Assembly (NCBI RefSeq): GCF_900184995.1
Contig: NZ_LT860099.1
Span: forward strand, 248,001 to 312,000
Source of the DNA: Konateibacter massiliensis
Lineage (GTDB): Bacteria > Bacillota > Clostridia > Lachnospirales > Lachnospiraceae
Direction of reading: 5' to 3'
Length of the DNA: 64,000 nucleotides
This document shows, piece after piece, positions 44,620 to 52,829 of the stretch. Numbering within the stretch: position 1 is the stretch's first letter; each line of letters opens with the position of its first letter. The position numbers and the translations under genes are program-made. The notes below the pieces were generated by a model, which saw only the letters and a program-made list of their open reading frames with translations, had not been told where the DNA came from and made no database searches.

Positions 44620-44654
44620 CTACTAACTACAAATATTAAGTTAGTAGTTTTTTT
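44620..44654 (+). terminator. Strong intrinsic terminator
   Basis: CTACTAACT (44620-44628) / AGTTAGTAG (44639-44647) followed by seven Ts (44648-44654). Confidence 0.85.
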
Positions 44655-44842
44655 ACGCGAAAAATAGCTAGTTAAACTAAGCATTAGTGGGTAAGAAAAG
44701 ATGAAACATAGGTTTCAACCGGCACTGGGTTGTGTCGCTGACCATTAAAAACTAATGGTAGATATTTCAAGATTATAGTATAATAACAATAACAGAATAT
44801 AGTGGATAAAGACCTACATGGTAGGCAGAAAGAGGTATAGGA

Positions 44843-45055
44843 ATGGTAGGATTGATAATTATAGGTGCAATAGCTTGGATAGCATGGCAAGTACTTAAAG
44901 ACGTATCTACAACACCGTATGATCCGGGTTCGTATGGTGGTTCACATGAAGCGCAGACGAAATTCAGACAGGATATCTCAAAAGTCAGTTTTGGTGAGAT
45001 GTCACAAAGGGAACTTGACAGAAATACCCGTAACGGAAAATATAGAGACAAATAA
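44843..45055 (+). CDS. Small membrane-anchored protein
   Basis: 70 residues; ATG 44843. N-terminal helix VGLIIIGAIAWIAWQVL then a hydrophilic tail (RDISKVSFGEMSQRELDRN). Function unknown. A hairpin (ACCATT...AATGGT) lies upstream at about 44741-44758. Confidence 0.6.
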   Translation: MVGLIIIGAIAWIAWQVLKDVSTTPYDPGSYGGSHEAQTKFRQDISKVSFGEMSQRELDRNTRNGKYRDK

Positions 45056-45068
45056 GGAGGAGTTTATT

Positions 45069-45344
45069 ATGGGAGTAGCAGAATTTTTTATAGGATTATT
45101 TTTGATTTTAGGAACTTATATTTTTATTAAAATGCCAAGATGGAAATCGGACAATAGGGTATCACCGCCAGGATATACGACAGACTATCATAAAATGAAC
45201 GTTGACAGAAATAATGGTATGAATCAGCGTGATATTGATAATAAAAATATTAATGGTGGTTATGATGTGAAAGCAGATAAAAACGGTTGTCCGGACAGAA
45301 GTGAAAGCGGAACAAATTGGATGTATGGCGGAAAATCTGAATAA
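45069..45344 (+). CDS. Small membrane protein
   Basis: ATG 45069 after AAGGAGGAG; 91 residues. Signal-anchor VAEFFIGLFLILGTYIFIKM then a polar Gly/Asn-rich domain. Overlapping upstream frame rejected. Confidence 0.62.
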   Translation: MGVAEFFIGLFLILGTYIFIKMPRWKSDNRVSPPGYTTDYHKMNVDRNNGMNQRDIDNKNINGGYDVKADKNGCPDRSESGTNWMYGGKSE

Positions 45345-45378
45345 GGAATGAAAGTTGAATATGAATTATTATAAGAGA

Positions 45379-45409
45379 GCCACTGGATAGTAAAAATCTG
45401 GTGGCTTTT
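45379..45409 (+). terminator. Hairpin terminator
   Basis: GCCACTGGAT pairs with ATCTGGTGGC around TAGTAAAA, followed by TTTTG. Confidence 0.65.
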
Positions 45410-45447
45410 GTGATTGGAAAATAGTATAATATGGAGGTGTATTAATA

Positions 45448-45663
45448 GTGTTGACATATAAAAAAGTAGAAAAGTTAGTTGAACAGAAAAACAAAGAGCA
45501 TGACTATTCAGATATTCGTTATCCGCTTACGCTCAAAAGAGGAGTGCCAGATGCGAGATATTCAAATAGTTATAAATACACACTGTATAATGCTGCAAAT
45601 AGGGGTGTAGACAGTGTTCATAAAACGTTACAAGACGTAGTGGATAGTTTGAAGGGAGAATAA
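45448..45663 (+). CDS. Small hypothetical protein
   Basis: 71 residues from GTG at 45448 (TTG at 45451 also possible), with GGAGG upstream. Basic (VEKLVEQKNKEHDYSDIRYP). Precedes the gene at 45666 by 2 bases. Confidence 0.58.
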   Translation: MLTYKKVEKLVEQKNKEHDYSDIRYPLTLKRGVPDARYSNSYKYTLYNAANRGVDSVHKTLQDVVDSLKGE

Positions 45664-45665
45664 TT

Positions 45666-46037
45666 ATGGCGAGAAAAATAAAAATTAAAGACTACTTAGG
45701 TGATGAGTATCAAGGTTCTTGGAACGGAAAAGAATATAGCTCAAAATTTTCAGACGGAAAGGATCTTGTACGAATTTATATCGATGACGAAGAGGTTCAT
45801 GTTGAGCGTAAAGAATTAGATAAAATTTACGCTGGCGATGAAAGACTTCATCTGAAAATGCAAGCAAATTTATTAGATGAAATAATGAAGCAAGATGATG
45901 AGTTTCTCAAAAAAGTATTGAGCAAAGTTATAGGCTGTGGTAGGCTAGTTAATAGAAAAGAGCGGAACGAAATTATTACAATATTGGACAATAGCACTAC
46001 ATTTAAAGCCATAGAAGAAAAGGATTACAGATATTAG
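45666..46037 (+). CDS. Hypothetical protein
   Basis: 123 residues; ATG 45666, GGAG upstream. N-terminal beta segment (LGDEYQGSWNGKEYSSKF) and a C-terminal helical half. Not recognised. Confidence 0.6.
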   Translation: MARKIKIKDYLGDEYQGSWNGKEYSSKFSDGKDLVRIYIDDEEVHVERKELDKIYAGDERLHLKMQANLLDEIMKQDDEFLKKVLSKVIGCGRLVNRKERNEIITILDNSTTFKAIEEKDYRY

Positions 46038-46077
46038 ACGAAGGTAAACAATAATAAGGGACGAGGAAAACAGAAAA

Positions 46078-46560
46078 ATGGAATTGAATCATTTTACAGT
46101 AAACACTAAAAATAATAGAGTTAGTAAATCGGAGGAGGTGCTAAAAGCCACTCGGAAAAATTTGAGACAGACAATAATAGATGCACAAGGTGATTGTGGG
46201 GTTGATGTGCTTGATAATACCAACTTTAAATTAACTGTTGAAGAAAACTGTTATATGGGAACTCTGAGTGTCTATGAAAAAGATATATTACTCCCTATTT
46301 TAGTAACTGGTGGAGCATCTACTGAATATAGTCGAAAATATATTTGGGGTGAAATGTTAAAAGTAAACAATGTTTTGCAAACACAAAGGTTAAATACAAT
46401 ACTTGATGCAAATAGCATTATTTTCCCCACCTCACCTTTAATTATGGATATTGTTATTGAGATGGTTGCAATAAAACATATTGACATAATGGAATGGACT
46501 GGTGATTTTTCAAAGTGTATAGGACATATACTGTTAGGAAGTTCAGTTGATTTCAAATAA
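46078..46560 (+). CDS. Hypothetical protein
   Basis: 160 residues; ATG 46078. Balanced alpha/beta with Gly turns (LVTGGASTEYSRKYIWGEM). Unknown. Confidence 0.6.
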   Translation: MELNHFTVNTKNNRVSKSEEVLKATRKNLRQTIIDAQGDCGVDVLDNTNFKLTVEENCYMGTLSVYEKDILLPILVTGGASTEYSRKYIWGEMLKVNNVLQTQRLNTILDANSIIFPTSPLIMDIVIEMVAIKHIDIMEWTGDFSKCIGHILLGSSVDFK

Positions 46561-46598
46561 AAGGATTATTTCATGATGTGATAGGAGGATGTTGATAT

Positions 46599-46748
46599 GT
46601 GTATGCCAGAATTAAAGGAAATAAAGTAGTATCAATAAATGGATTTAAAGTTGAATTAGATATGGTAACTTTATTCTATGGAAGCGCAGTAAGTGGGTAT
46701 AAACAAAAAAGCTATATGTTATATGACGTGGAAGTATTTGAAAGATGA
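46599..46748 (+). CDS. Short protein with GTG start
   Basis: GTG at 46599 ten bases after AGGAGG gives 49 residues (MYARIKGNKVVSINGFKVEL...). A second frame at the same place is only ten codons. Supported by SD and protein-like composition. Confidence 0.5.
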   Translation: MYARIKGNKVVSINGFKVELDMVTLFYGSAVSGYKQKSYMLYDVEVFER

Positions 46749-46833
46749 AATGATTGTTTGATTGGAGCATGTGGCTCGTAAAAATAAAGGACAAACTATA
46801 AGGAAATATAAAATGTCAGTTGGAGGCTAGAAT

Positions 46834-47148
46834 ATGATTATAAAAATGAGTATTGAGAAGTATGAAGAATCTTTTGAAGAACTTAGGAATAAAATAAAAT
46901 CGTTTAATACGGACAACTATATGTTTGATTTACAATTATCAGATAAGAAGATTTTTGGCAATGTATCTTCTTGTTTTGAATTAATTATAAAAACACCCGT
47001 GGTGAAAGAAGTGGAAAGAATTGAATTAGAGTTTATGTATGAAGATGTAGATAGTTATATTTATAGATTTGAACCGATAGTGAAGAATGGTCTTATTGAC
47101 GAAGCTTTATTAGGACTTATGAGTTATATAGTAGAATACACTAAATAA
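46834..47148 (+). CDS. Hypothetical protein
   Basis: 104 residues, SD TTGGAGG upstream of the ATG. Acidic alpha/beta. No motif. Confidence 0.6.
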   Translation: MIIKMSIEKYEESFEELRNKIKSFNTDNYMFDLQLSDKKIFGNVSSCFELIIKTPVVKEVERIELEFMYEDVDSYIYRFEPIVKNGLIDEALLGLMSYIVEYTK

Positions 47149-47175
47149 TAGTTTGATCAAGAAAGGAACAAAAAT

Positions 47176-47358
47176 ATGGTAACAACAGTTTGCTATAAAA
47201 ATGAGAAAGTTTGGGAAACGAGAGAGTTAGCAGAACAGTATTTTTTAGAGTGTATGATGAAATGTGACGCGGGAAGTGAAAGAGATAGATATGTTAATAT
47301 TTATTGTAAATTAAAGAGTGGAAGAGATTACTGCACTGACAATATAGATGAAATTTGA
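47176..47358 (+). CDS. Small Cys-containing protein
   Basis: 60 residues, AAGGAAC upstream. Cys at several positions (ECMMKCDAG). Unknown. Confidence 0.55.
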   Translation: MVTTVCYKNEKVWETRELAEQYFLECMMKCDAGSERDRYVNIYCKLKSGRDYCTDNIDEI

Positions 47359-47378
47359 GATTTATAGGATGTAATTAT

Positions 47379-47540
47379 ATGAATGCAACATATTATAACA
47401 ATGAACAACTTTTAAAATCTGTTGTTCAGCTAGAAAAAGATTGGAAAAGATTGTACCCGAATGGAGATATTGACAACCCATTATATGAAGGATTACAATA
47501 TGAAAGGTACTTATGTAATAAGCGAGGACTTAACTATTGA
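47379..47540 (+). CDS. Small hypothetical protein
   Basis: ATG 47379 with AGGATG upstream; 53 residues (MNATYYNNEQLLKSVVQL...). Confidence 0.52.
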   Translation: MNATYYNNEQLLKSVVQLEKDWKRLYPNGDIDNPLYEGLQYERYLCNKRGLNY

Positions 47541-47574
47541 TTAGTGAAATCTAAGATTCAAGGAGGATTTTAAA

Positions 47575-47763
47575 ATGAGTGGTATTAAATTTAAATCTGT
47601 GCCTAAACACGCAAATATTATACATGAGACCCCAATTATAGAAATTGATGGTGTTGAATTACATGGGTGCGTGACAAATAAAGACGACGATGAAATTTTA
47701 AAAGTTAAGGTTTCAAAATGGAGCGATATGGTACATATTGCTAACGCTCACACCGATGCATGA
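47575..47763 (+). CDS. Small hypothetical protein
   Basis: 62 residues, SD AAGGAGG. Last gene before the convergent regulator; shares its terminator. Confidence 0.58.
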   Translation: MSGIKFKSVPKHANIIHETPIIEIDGVELHGCVTNKDDDEILKVKVSKWSDMVHIANAHTDA

Positions 47764-47781
47764 CCGTGAAATCATCGTTTC

Positions 47782-47808
47782 AAAGGACTGAGAAATCAGT
47801 CCTTTTTT
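47782..47808. terminator. Shared bidirectional terminator
   Basis: AAAGGACTGA / TCAGTCCTTT with loop GAAA, then TTT. The minus-strand repressor reads into it from the other side. Confidence 0.85.
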
Positions 47809-48047
47809 GTACGGTGAAATGTTGGATCGTCAGTACGTCCGACTAAATAATCTATAGACGTTTGAAAATAATCAGCTAATTTTATTACCATGTCTAAACT
47901 TGGCTTTTTCTGTTCATTTTCAAAATTACTGATTGTTGCTCTCGTAGCCCCTAAATCATTAGCTAATTGCTCCATCGTTAATCCTTTAGATGTACGAAGT
48001 TCTTTTAATCTAGTGGAAAATGATGGAAGAAAAAAGAAAAAAAACAT
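47796..48047 (-). CDS. CI-type XRE repressor
   Basis: Start chosen at ATG 48047 (AGAGGTGA upstream); 83 residues. HTH TMEQLANDLGATRATISNFENEQKKPSLDMVIKLADYFQTSIDYLVGRTDD is the classical XRE repressor domain without a long oligomerisation domain. Faces a Cro-like gene across two palindromic operators. Likely the lysogeny or island switch repressor. Confidence 0.85.
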   Translation of the reverse strand: MFFFFFLPSFSTRLKELRTSKGLTMEQLANDLGATRATISNFENEQKKPSLDMVIKLADYFQTSIDYLVGRTDDPTFHRTKKD

Positions 48048-48058
48048 TTTATCACCTC

Positions 48059-48104
48059 TTGACAAAAGTATTCAAATAGAATACAATGTATTCAGATGGA
48101 ATAC
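48059..48104. promoter_or_regulatory. Divergent switch: promoter and two GTATTC-N5-GAATAC operators
   Basis: Rightward TTGACA (48059-48064), 17 bases, TACAAT (48082-48087). Two palindromes GTATTC-N5-GAATAC at 48068-48084 and 48088-48104, 20 bp apart, overlap the promoter. A leftward promoter (TTGTAT-17-TATTCT) can be read on the minus strand in the same interval. Confidence 0.85.
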
Positions 48105-48137
48105 AAACGAGATATAAAAACTGGAAAGGAGAGCAAA

Positions 48138-48326
48138 ATGAGCCAGTTAAAGAAACTTCGTTTGCAACATCATTGGACTCAACAATATGTAGCAGATGTT
48201 ATTGGTATTACAAAGGCAGCTTATTCTAATATAGAAAATGGAAATAGAAATCCATCATTAAAAATTGCTTTACATCTGCAAAATATATTTGGTCTACAAA
48301 TAGAAAAAATATTGGAAAAAGAATAG
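48138..48326 (+). CDS. Cro-type XRE regulator
   Basis: ATG 48138 after AAAGGAG; 62 residues. HTH: LRLQHHWTQQYVADVIGITKAAYSNIENGNRNPSLKIALHLQNIF. Divergent from the repressor; together a CI/Cro pair. Confidence 0.82.
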   Translation: MSQLKKLRLQHHWTQQYVADVIGITKAAYSNIENGNRNPSLKIALHLQNIFGLQIEKILEKE

Positions 48327-48562
48327 CGGTTTCACTCCGACCAAAGAACGAAAACCGCTACACCGTAACTTGGATTTAATCCCTAAGTCGATTACATTCT
48401 ATCGTACTTTCAGGACTAATTCAAGTCAAATTTTCCAAAACAGAGCACATTGACAATTAAATCCATCCACAAACGGAGAATAACAAAGTGAAACCGTAAG
48501 CGTAATACCGTAAATTCGCTGTGAAGTGTGTGACGGATGATAAAAGAAAGGATGATATTATT
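48327..48562 (+). other. Gene-free leader before second antirepressor
   Basis: About 235 bases with a possible hairpin AGCGGTTT...AAAACCGC near 48326-48357. No SD-led frame. Confidence 0.35.
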
Positions 48563-49312
48563 ATGAAGAAAAATTATGAAGTAAAAGAAGTTCCGTTTAA
48601 AGGAGACTCATTATTAGGAGTAAAAGATGAAACAGGACAAGTTTGGTTAGGAGTTAGAAAGTGTTGTCTTGATATTGGATTAACAGAGCATCAAGCTGAT
48701 AGGCAAAGAGATAATATTAAGAACGATTTAGCATTATCCAAAGGGTACTCAAATTTGGATATCCCTACAAATGGAGGAATTCAAAAGGTGTTATGTATTA
48801 GCGAAAAGTTTGTCACATTATGGCTTGCTAAAATTTCACTAACTCCTACTATGCAGAAGAAGAATCCGAAGGCAGTACAAAAACTACTTGAATACCAGCT
48901 AGAAGCTGCTGATGTTCTTCATAAAGCATTTTATGAGACAGAAGAACAGAAGTCTGCGTTTAACGCTAGAATTGGTTTAGAGGGACATATTGAGGTTATG
49001 CAAGTACAGATTAATAACATGGAAAGTATGTTAGAAACACAGACCGAAAAACTTGATAGAGTTGTAGAAAATATGACACTTTCTACCAGGCAACAGCAGA
49101 AACTTTATAAAGCAGCTAAAGACAGGATCAATCATCTTTTGGGTGGCGCTCATAGCAGAGAGTATAAAGCTAATGCAAAAAGTTATTTTATTAACCTTTG
49201 GAACGGTTTGAAATCTCGCTTTGAGTGTGGCAGCTCATATAAGGATCTAAATCCCGTTTATTATAATGAAGCCTTCGACTTTATTTCTGAATGGGAATAT
49301 GTAGAGGGATAA
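48563..49312 (+). CDS. Phage antirepressor (P22-AR-N / ORF6C type), copy 2
   Basis: ATG 48563 (AAAGGATG upstream); about 250 residues. Same domain order as 37947-38699 with a near-identical C-terminal half (ENMTLSTRQQQKLYKAAKDR) and a diverged middle (KNDLALSKGYSNLDIP). Close to the CI/Cro switch, so a plausible modulator of that repressor. Confidence 0.85.
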   Translation: MKKNYEVKEVPFKGDSLLGVKDETGQVWLGVRKCCLDIGLTEHQADRQRDNIKNDLALSKGYSNLDIPTNGGIQKVLCISEKFVTLWLAKISLTPTMQKKNPKAVQKLLEYQLEAADVLHKAFYETEEQKSAFNARIGLEGHIEVMQVQINNMESMLETQTEKLDRVVENMTLSTRQQQKLYKAAKDRINHLLGGAHSREYKANAKSYFINLWNGLKSRFECGSSYKDLNPVYYNEAFDFISEWEYVEG

Positions 49313-49320
49313 TACATATA

Positions 49321-49440
49321 ACATAATTCACGTTTTACATATGCGGTCGGTAGCTGTCAAAGGCTGTCGGCTGATTTCTGACATGCTGTATATGCGATGT
49401 CGATGGTCTTATACTTTCCCATTGTAAAGAAAGTAGTTAC
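49321..49440 (+). ncRNA. Conserved two-hairpin RNA motif, copy B
   Basis: Same flanks as copy A (ACATAATTCACGTTTTACATA; GTCTT-TA-TTTCC). Hairpin 1 GTCGGTAGC (49346-49354) pairs with 49363-49371 despite changed bases relative to copy A (compensatory), loop contains GTCAAA, then GATTT. Hairpin 2 pairs GACAT/ATGTC. Confidence 0.6.
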
Positions 49441-49471
49441 TAGAAATGATTTCTGGAAAGGAAGTGAAACT

Positions 49472-50467
49472 ATGTGCTACAAAGAAGAAGTACAAAGAAA
49501 AAATGCTGAGAAGTTACAACGAAAATTTGATGAAGAGAATGTACCAGAATTTATTCAGGACTTTTTCCCACGCATAGCAAGTAGAGCTGCAAGGATTAAT
49601 TATTGGTCAACTATTAAAAATATGCTTAAATGGTTAATGGAAAATAATTTCATAAAAAGAGATAAGCTAAGTGATATAGTATCTGATGATATTAAAAACA
49701 TCAGACCTGCAAAGATGATTTCCTACTTTGAGTATTTAAAATATGATAAAAAGATATCACTCAACACACTAAGCACTCAAAAAAATCAGCTTGGAAGTTT
49801 TTGGGAGTACTTAAAGGAAGAACACTATCTTGACGATAATATTGTCCATATGGTCAAATCAGAAGAATTTAAGCCAGCAAAAACAAACAGAAGAAAGATG
49901 GAAAAAATGCCATTACATGAAGATGTTGAAGAGATGATTGAAAAAATACTCAGAAAGCCAGATGAATTTATAAGGATAAGAAATATTATGGTGTTTAGAG
50001 TGTTGAGAGGAACTGGACTAAGAGAGTCTGAATTAGCTGGATTAGATATTGATAATTTATTTTTAGAAGAAGAACATCCCTATATTCTTGTAATCAGTAA
50101 AGGAACCTATGATTACTCAGATAATGGAAAAGATATAGTATATCTCACTAAAGATGCAACAGCGGCTTTAAATGAGTGGTTAGAATATCGAATGGAACTA
50201 GATGATATTGTAGATAGTAAAGCCATTTTTCTCAACAAAAATGGAAAGCGTATGAATGAGGAAAATATTCAAAACATGTTTAAAACCTATTCTAGTGGAA
50301 AATTAACGCCACACATGATGAGACATGAATATACCACTATATTACAAAGAGAAACGAATGATCCAACGTTCGTACAGGAGCAAGGAAGGTGGAAGTCTGA
50401 TAAGGTTATGAGGTCTGTATATGATAGTGGGGCAAGTAGGTCTTTGGGTAAACTGGCAAATATGTAA
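49472..50467 (+). CDS. Tyrosine recombinase, second copy
   Basis: The ATG at 49472 (GGAAAGGAAG upstream) is favoured over 49397; about 331 residues. Catalytic motifs: RGTGLRESELAGL (Arg), TPHMMRHEYTTIL (His-x-x-Arg), QGRWKSDKVMRSVYDSG (Trp/His position and Tyr). Distinct from the integrase at 16721. May integrate or excise the island or resolve dimers. Confidence 0.88.
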   Translation: MCYKEEVQRKNAEKLQRKFDEENVPEFIQDFFPRIASRAARINYWSTIKNMLKWLMENNFIKRDKLSDIVSDDIKNIRPAKMISYFEYLKYDKKISLNTLSTQKNQLGSFWEYLKEEHYLDDNIVHMVKSEEFKPAKTNRRKMEKMPLHEDVEEMIEKILRKPDEFIRIRNIMVFRVLRGTGLRESELAGLDIDNLFLEEEHPYILVISKGTYDYSDNGKDIVYLTKDATAALNEWLEYRMELDDIVDSKAIFLNKNGKRMNEENIQNMFKTYSSGKLTPHMMRHEYTTILQRETNDPTFVQEQGRWKSDKVMRSVYDSGASRSLGKLANM

Positions 50468-50555
50468 ACATAAGAATTGTGTGTTTCATAGAGAATGGAT
50501 TTGTGATAAAATTGAAAGAGAATTAAAAAGAATGCAAGGACGGAGCCGGTTTACC

Positions 50556-50735
50556 ATGAAGAAAATTTTAGACTACACAATTAATAAAGATGATATGGCA
50601 AAGATGGACGATAGAGAAGTGGCAGAATTGTTAATGTACACCGATAGAGATAGAAAAGAATTAGAAGTTGCCGAGAAAATATATTGGTGGTGTGTTGAAG
50701 AAATTAATCGAAGAGAAGATGAGGTGGTTTCATGA
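50556..50735 (+). CDS. Small helical protein
   Basis: ATG 50556 (CGGAGCCGG upstream); 59 residues (MKKILDYTINKDDMAKMDDR...). Overlaps the next frame by 4 bases (ATGA). Unknown. Confidence 0.55.
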   Translation: MKKILDYTINKDDMAKMDDREVAELLMYTDRDRKELEVAEKIYWWCVEEINRREDEVVS

Positions 50736-50902
50736 AATGCACATTAGAAGAGGATGTTAATACTTGTCAATTCTTCAAAAGAGAGGTTCACACATGAAAT
50801 GAAGGTAAATGTTCTTTTCAGGAAGAAGACGAAACAAACGTAAACGGAGAATATACAAGAGATAAGCGTTGGTATGAGCAATATTACAAGAAGAAAGATT
50901 GA
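50732..50902 (+). pseudogene. Small Cys protein interrupted by in-frame TGA
   Basis: Reading from ATG 50732 gives 21 codons, TGA at 50795-50797, then 34 more codons in the same frame (NEGKCSFQEEDETNVNGEYT) to TGA at 50900. The two parts form a coherent small Cys protein; the TGA is most simply a nonsense change of a Trp or Cys codon. Overlaps the previous stop (ATGA). Confidence 0.6.
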
Positions 50903-50929
50903 TTTCAAGTGAAGAGGAGGATTTAACAT

Positions 50930-51151
50930 ATGGAAACTATTTTGTATGGGGAGCATAGCGTGTGGAAATTTTTAAAAAAAGATAGATATACCAAAGAAGG
51001 AATAAAGAAAACAGAACAGATTTATGATTTTCTTCAAAAGATGAAAGAAGATGTGGGTGTTGACAGAATGAGAGAATTGTTTGATATGTGGAATGAATAT
51101 AGTGATGAGACATTTTGGATTTTATCAAACATTACTCATGATAATGAATAG
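50930..51151 (+). CDS. Small hypothetical protein
   Basis: 73 residues; GAGGAGG upstream. Helical C-terminus (FDMWNEYSDETFWILSNITH). Confidence 0.58.
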   Translation: METILYGEHSVWKFLKKDRYTKEGIKKTEQIYDFLQKMKEDVGVDRMRELFDMWNEYSDETFWILSNITHDNE

Positions 51152-51182
51152 CAGTTAAAAGCCAGATTAATAGGAGGAAATG

Positions 51183-51338
51183 ATGGAAAAATTTATGAAC
51201 GAACCAATCCCATATGAGCGGACTAATAAAGACATTATTCAGGAATATGAAAAGTGCCAAGATAAAAAGAAAGTGGCTGTCATATGGGGAATTAGTGTAA
51301 AAGAAGTTGATGAGATATTAAAACAAGAGAAGACTTGA
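51183..51338 (+). CDS. Small helical protein
   Basis: 51 residues, AGGAGG before the ATG (MEKFMNEPIPYERTNKDIIQ...). C-terminal helix-turn-helix-like VAVIWGISVKEVDEILKQE. Confidence 0.55.
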   Translation: MEKFMNEPIPYERTNKDIIQEYEKCQDKKKVAVIWGISVKEVDEILKQEKT

Positions 51339-51349
51339 GGTGATGTTAT

Positions 51350-51505
51350 ATGAAAGTAAAGAGAAATAATCCGGAGTGGTGTTGTCAACAGATTGAGGAT
51401 AAAATACAAGATTATAAAATAAGTATAACTGAAACAGAAAACGAAGATGTAAGAAGGCAATTAGAAATTATTGTTGAGGACTTAGAAGAAATATTATATG
51501 GATGA
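51350..51505 (+). CDS. Small helical protein
   Basis: 51 residues, GAGGTG before the ATG (MKVKRNNPEWCCQQIEDKIQ...). Acidic amphipathic helices. Confidence 0.55.
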   Translation: MKVKRNNPEWCCQQIEDKIQDYKISITETENEDVRRQLEIIVEDLEEILYG

Positions 51506-51544
51506 AATGCTGTTTTCAAATTAAAAATTATTCAGGAGGATAAT

Positions 51545-51709
51545 ATGAATATGGATAGTAAGATTAATAATTTATTATATTTAGAAACAATCATAACAAA
51601 CCTGATACACCGTGAAATTGAAGAATTATTAAGAGGAAAAGAATCGGATAGTCAAAAACTTAAAGAAAGTATTATATACCAAATAGATGACAGACTGAAT
51701 ACACGATAA
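51545..51709 (+). CDS. Small helical protein
   Basis: 54 residues, AGGAGG before the ATG (MNMDSKINNLLYLETIITNL...). Amphipathic helices; unknown. Confidence 0.55.
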   Translation: MNMDSKINNLLYLETIITNLIHREIEELLRGKESDSQKLKESIIYQIDDRLNTR

Positions 51710-51753
51710 AATCAACTTTAAAAAGAAATTCATGTAAAAAGAAGTTAGAAGAT

Positions 51754-51831
51754 ATGGAATATGAGGTGAGCTTTTCTCCAGATAATTATGAATTAGTGAT
51801 ACGAAAATTTGATATGATAGACAAGCATTGA
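51754..51831 (+). CDS. Very short frame, tentative
   Basis: 25 residues (MEYEVSFSPDNYELVIRKFD...) with only a weak AGAAG upstream. May be the tail of a decayed gene. Confidence 0.3.
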   Translation: MEYEVSFSPDNYELVIRKFDMIDKH

Positions 51832-51883
51832 ATAAAATCTTTGTTTGTGGTTGGAGAATAATAAACGTAAAGAGGTAAGGTAG

Positions 51884-52135
51884 ATGAAATTAAATTTTAG
51901 CTTGAAGAATAAGGAAGCAAGTTTAGAAGCAGATGTTGAAGGGGTTATTGAAAAAGGTTTCGAGCATAGGGCTAAAAATCCTAATAGAAAAACTCGACAT
52001 CAGATCAAACAAGAAGAAAAACGGTTGAATGAAGAATTAAAACAGAAAAAGTTAATTCAGGGTATGCTGCTGATGATGGGACTCATTGTTTTTGCTCTAA
52101 TTATCTGCGCAATCGGATCTGCGTTGAATTGGTAG
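51884..52135 (+). CDS. Small protein with C-terminal membrane anchor
   Basis: 83 residues, AGAGGTAAGG upstream. Basic coiled middle (KTRHQIKQEEKRLNEELKQK) and a C-terminal span (GMLLMMGLIVFALIICAIGS). A tail-anchored protein by layout. Confidence 0.62.
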   Translation: MKLNFSLKNKEASLEADVEGVIEKGFEHRAKNPNRKTRHQIKQEEKRLNEELKQKKLIQGMLLMMGLIVFALIICAIGSALNW

Positions 52136-52196
52136 AAAAGATGTGAGAATTAGTGGTAAGATACAATGAAAGGATAGTTTCGTGGGAGGTGATGTT

Positions 52197-52552
52197 GTGG
52201 GATTTGATATGTACCTGATTAAGGTGGACAAAAATAAGATAAGAAATTTAGAAGAACCTTTGTGGCAAGAAATTCAAGATGCAACGATTGATGAAGTAGA
52301 TAACTATTATCCTGTTTTACATGATTTTTATTAGGATCATGATGATTTACAATGGATATATGAAGAATATAATCTCTTATCGGAAATCAGTTTGACTGAA
52401 ATAATTGAGTGGTTAAAAGAGAAAATAAAAACAAAAAAAACTTTGGTTTAGATAGTAGCGAAGAAAGAATGACTAAAATGGTTTATGAAAATATAAAAGA
52501 TTGGATTCCTCTAAAAGAAAATGAGATTGTTTATTTTGAGGAAGATAGCTAA
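52197..52552 (+). pseudogene. Decayed phage gene with nonsense and frameshift
   Basis: GTG 52197 opens a frame (VGFDMYLIKVDKNKIRNLEE) interrupted by TAG at 52332-52334, continuing in frame (DHDDLQWIYEEYNLLSEISL) until an A-run near 52430-52442, after which a different frame carries on (LDSSEERMTKMVYENIKDWI) to TAA at 52550. At least two inactivating changes. Confidence 0.65.
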
Positions 52553-52591
52553 TAAAAGAGAAATCTCTTTTGGAAAGGAGAATAAGTAATT

Positions 52592-52804
52592 ATGGACAAT
52601 AAAAAATGCATTGAGATTTTAGAAACTTTAAAATGCGACTTAGATGACAATTGGGACAAATCAGACCCTGAAATAATTCAAATTATAAATAGATATTTTT
52701 CCGCTATTGATCATGCGATTATCAGTTTATCAAGTAAGAATATGGTAGGAGAACTGATTATTGAAGACAAAAAATATATTATTTGTGGACAAGAATTGAG
52801 TTGA
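52592..52804 (+). CDS. Small hypothetical protein
   Basis: 70 residues, GGAAAGGAG upstream. Helical, with two Cys. Unknown. Confidence 0.58.
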   Translation: MDNKKCIEILETLKCDLDDNWDKSDPEIIQIINRYFSAIDHAIISLSSKNMVGELIIEDKKYIICGQELS

Positions 52805-52829
52805 TGATTTACTAGATAGGAGGGCTTGT

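Noticed and set aside
50732-50902. UGA recoded as Trp in this phage
   Set aside because: Many other genes here end in TGA at natural boundaries, so a single in-frame TGA is better explained by mutation.
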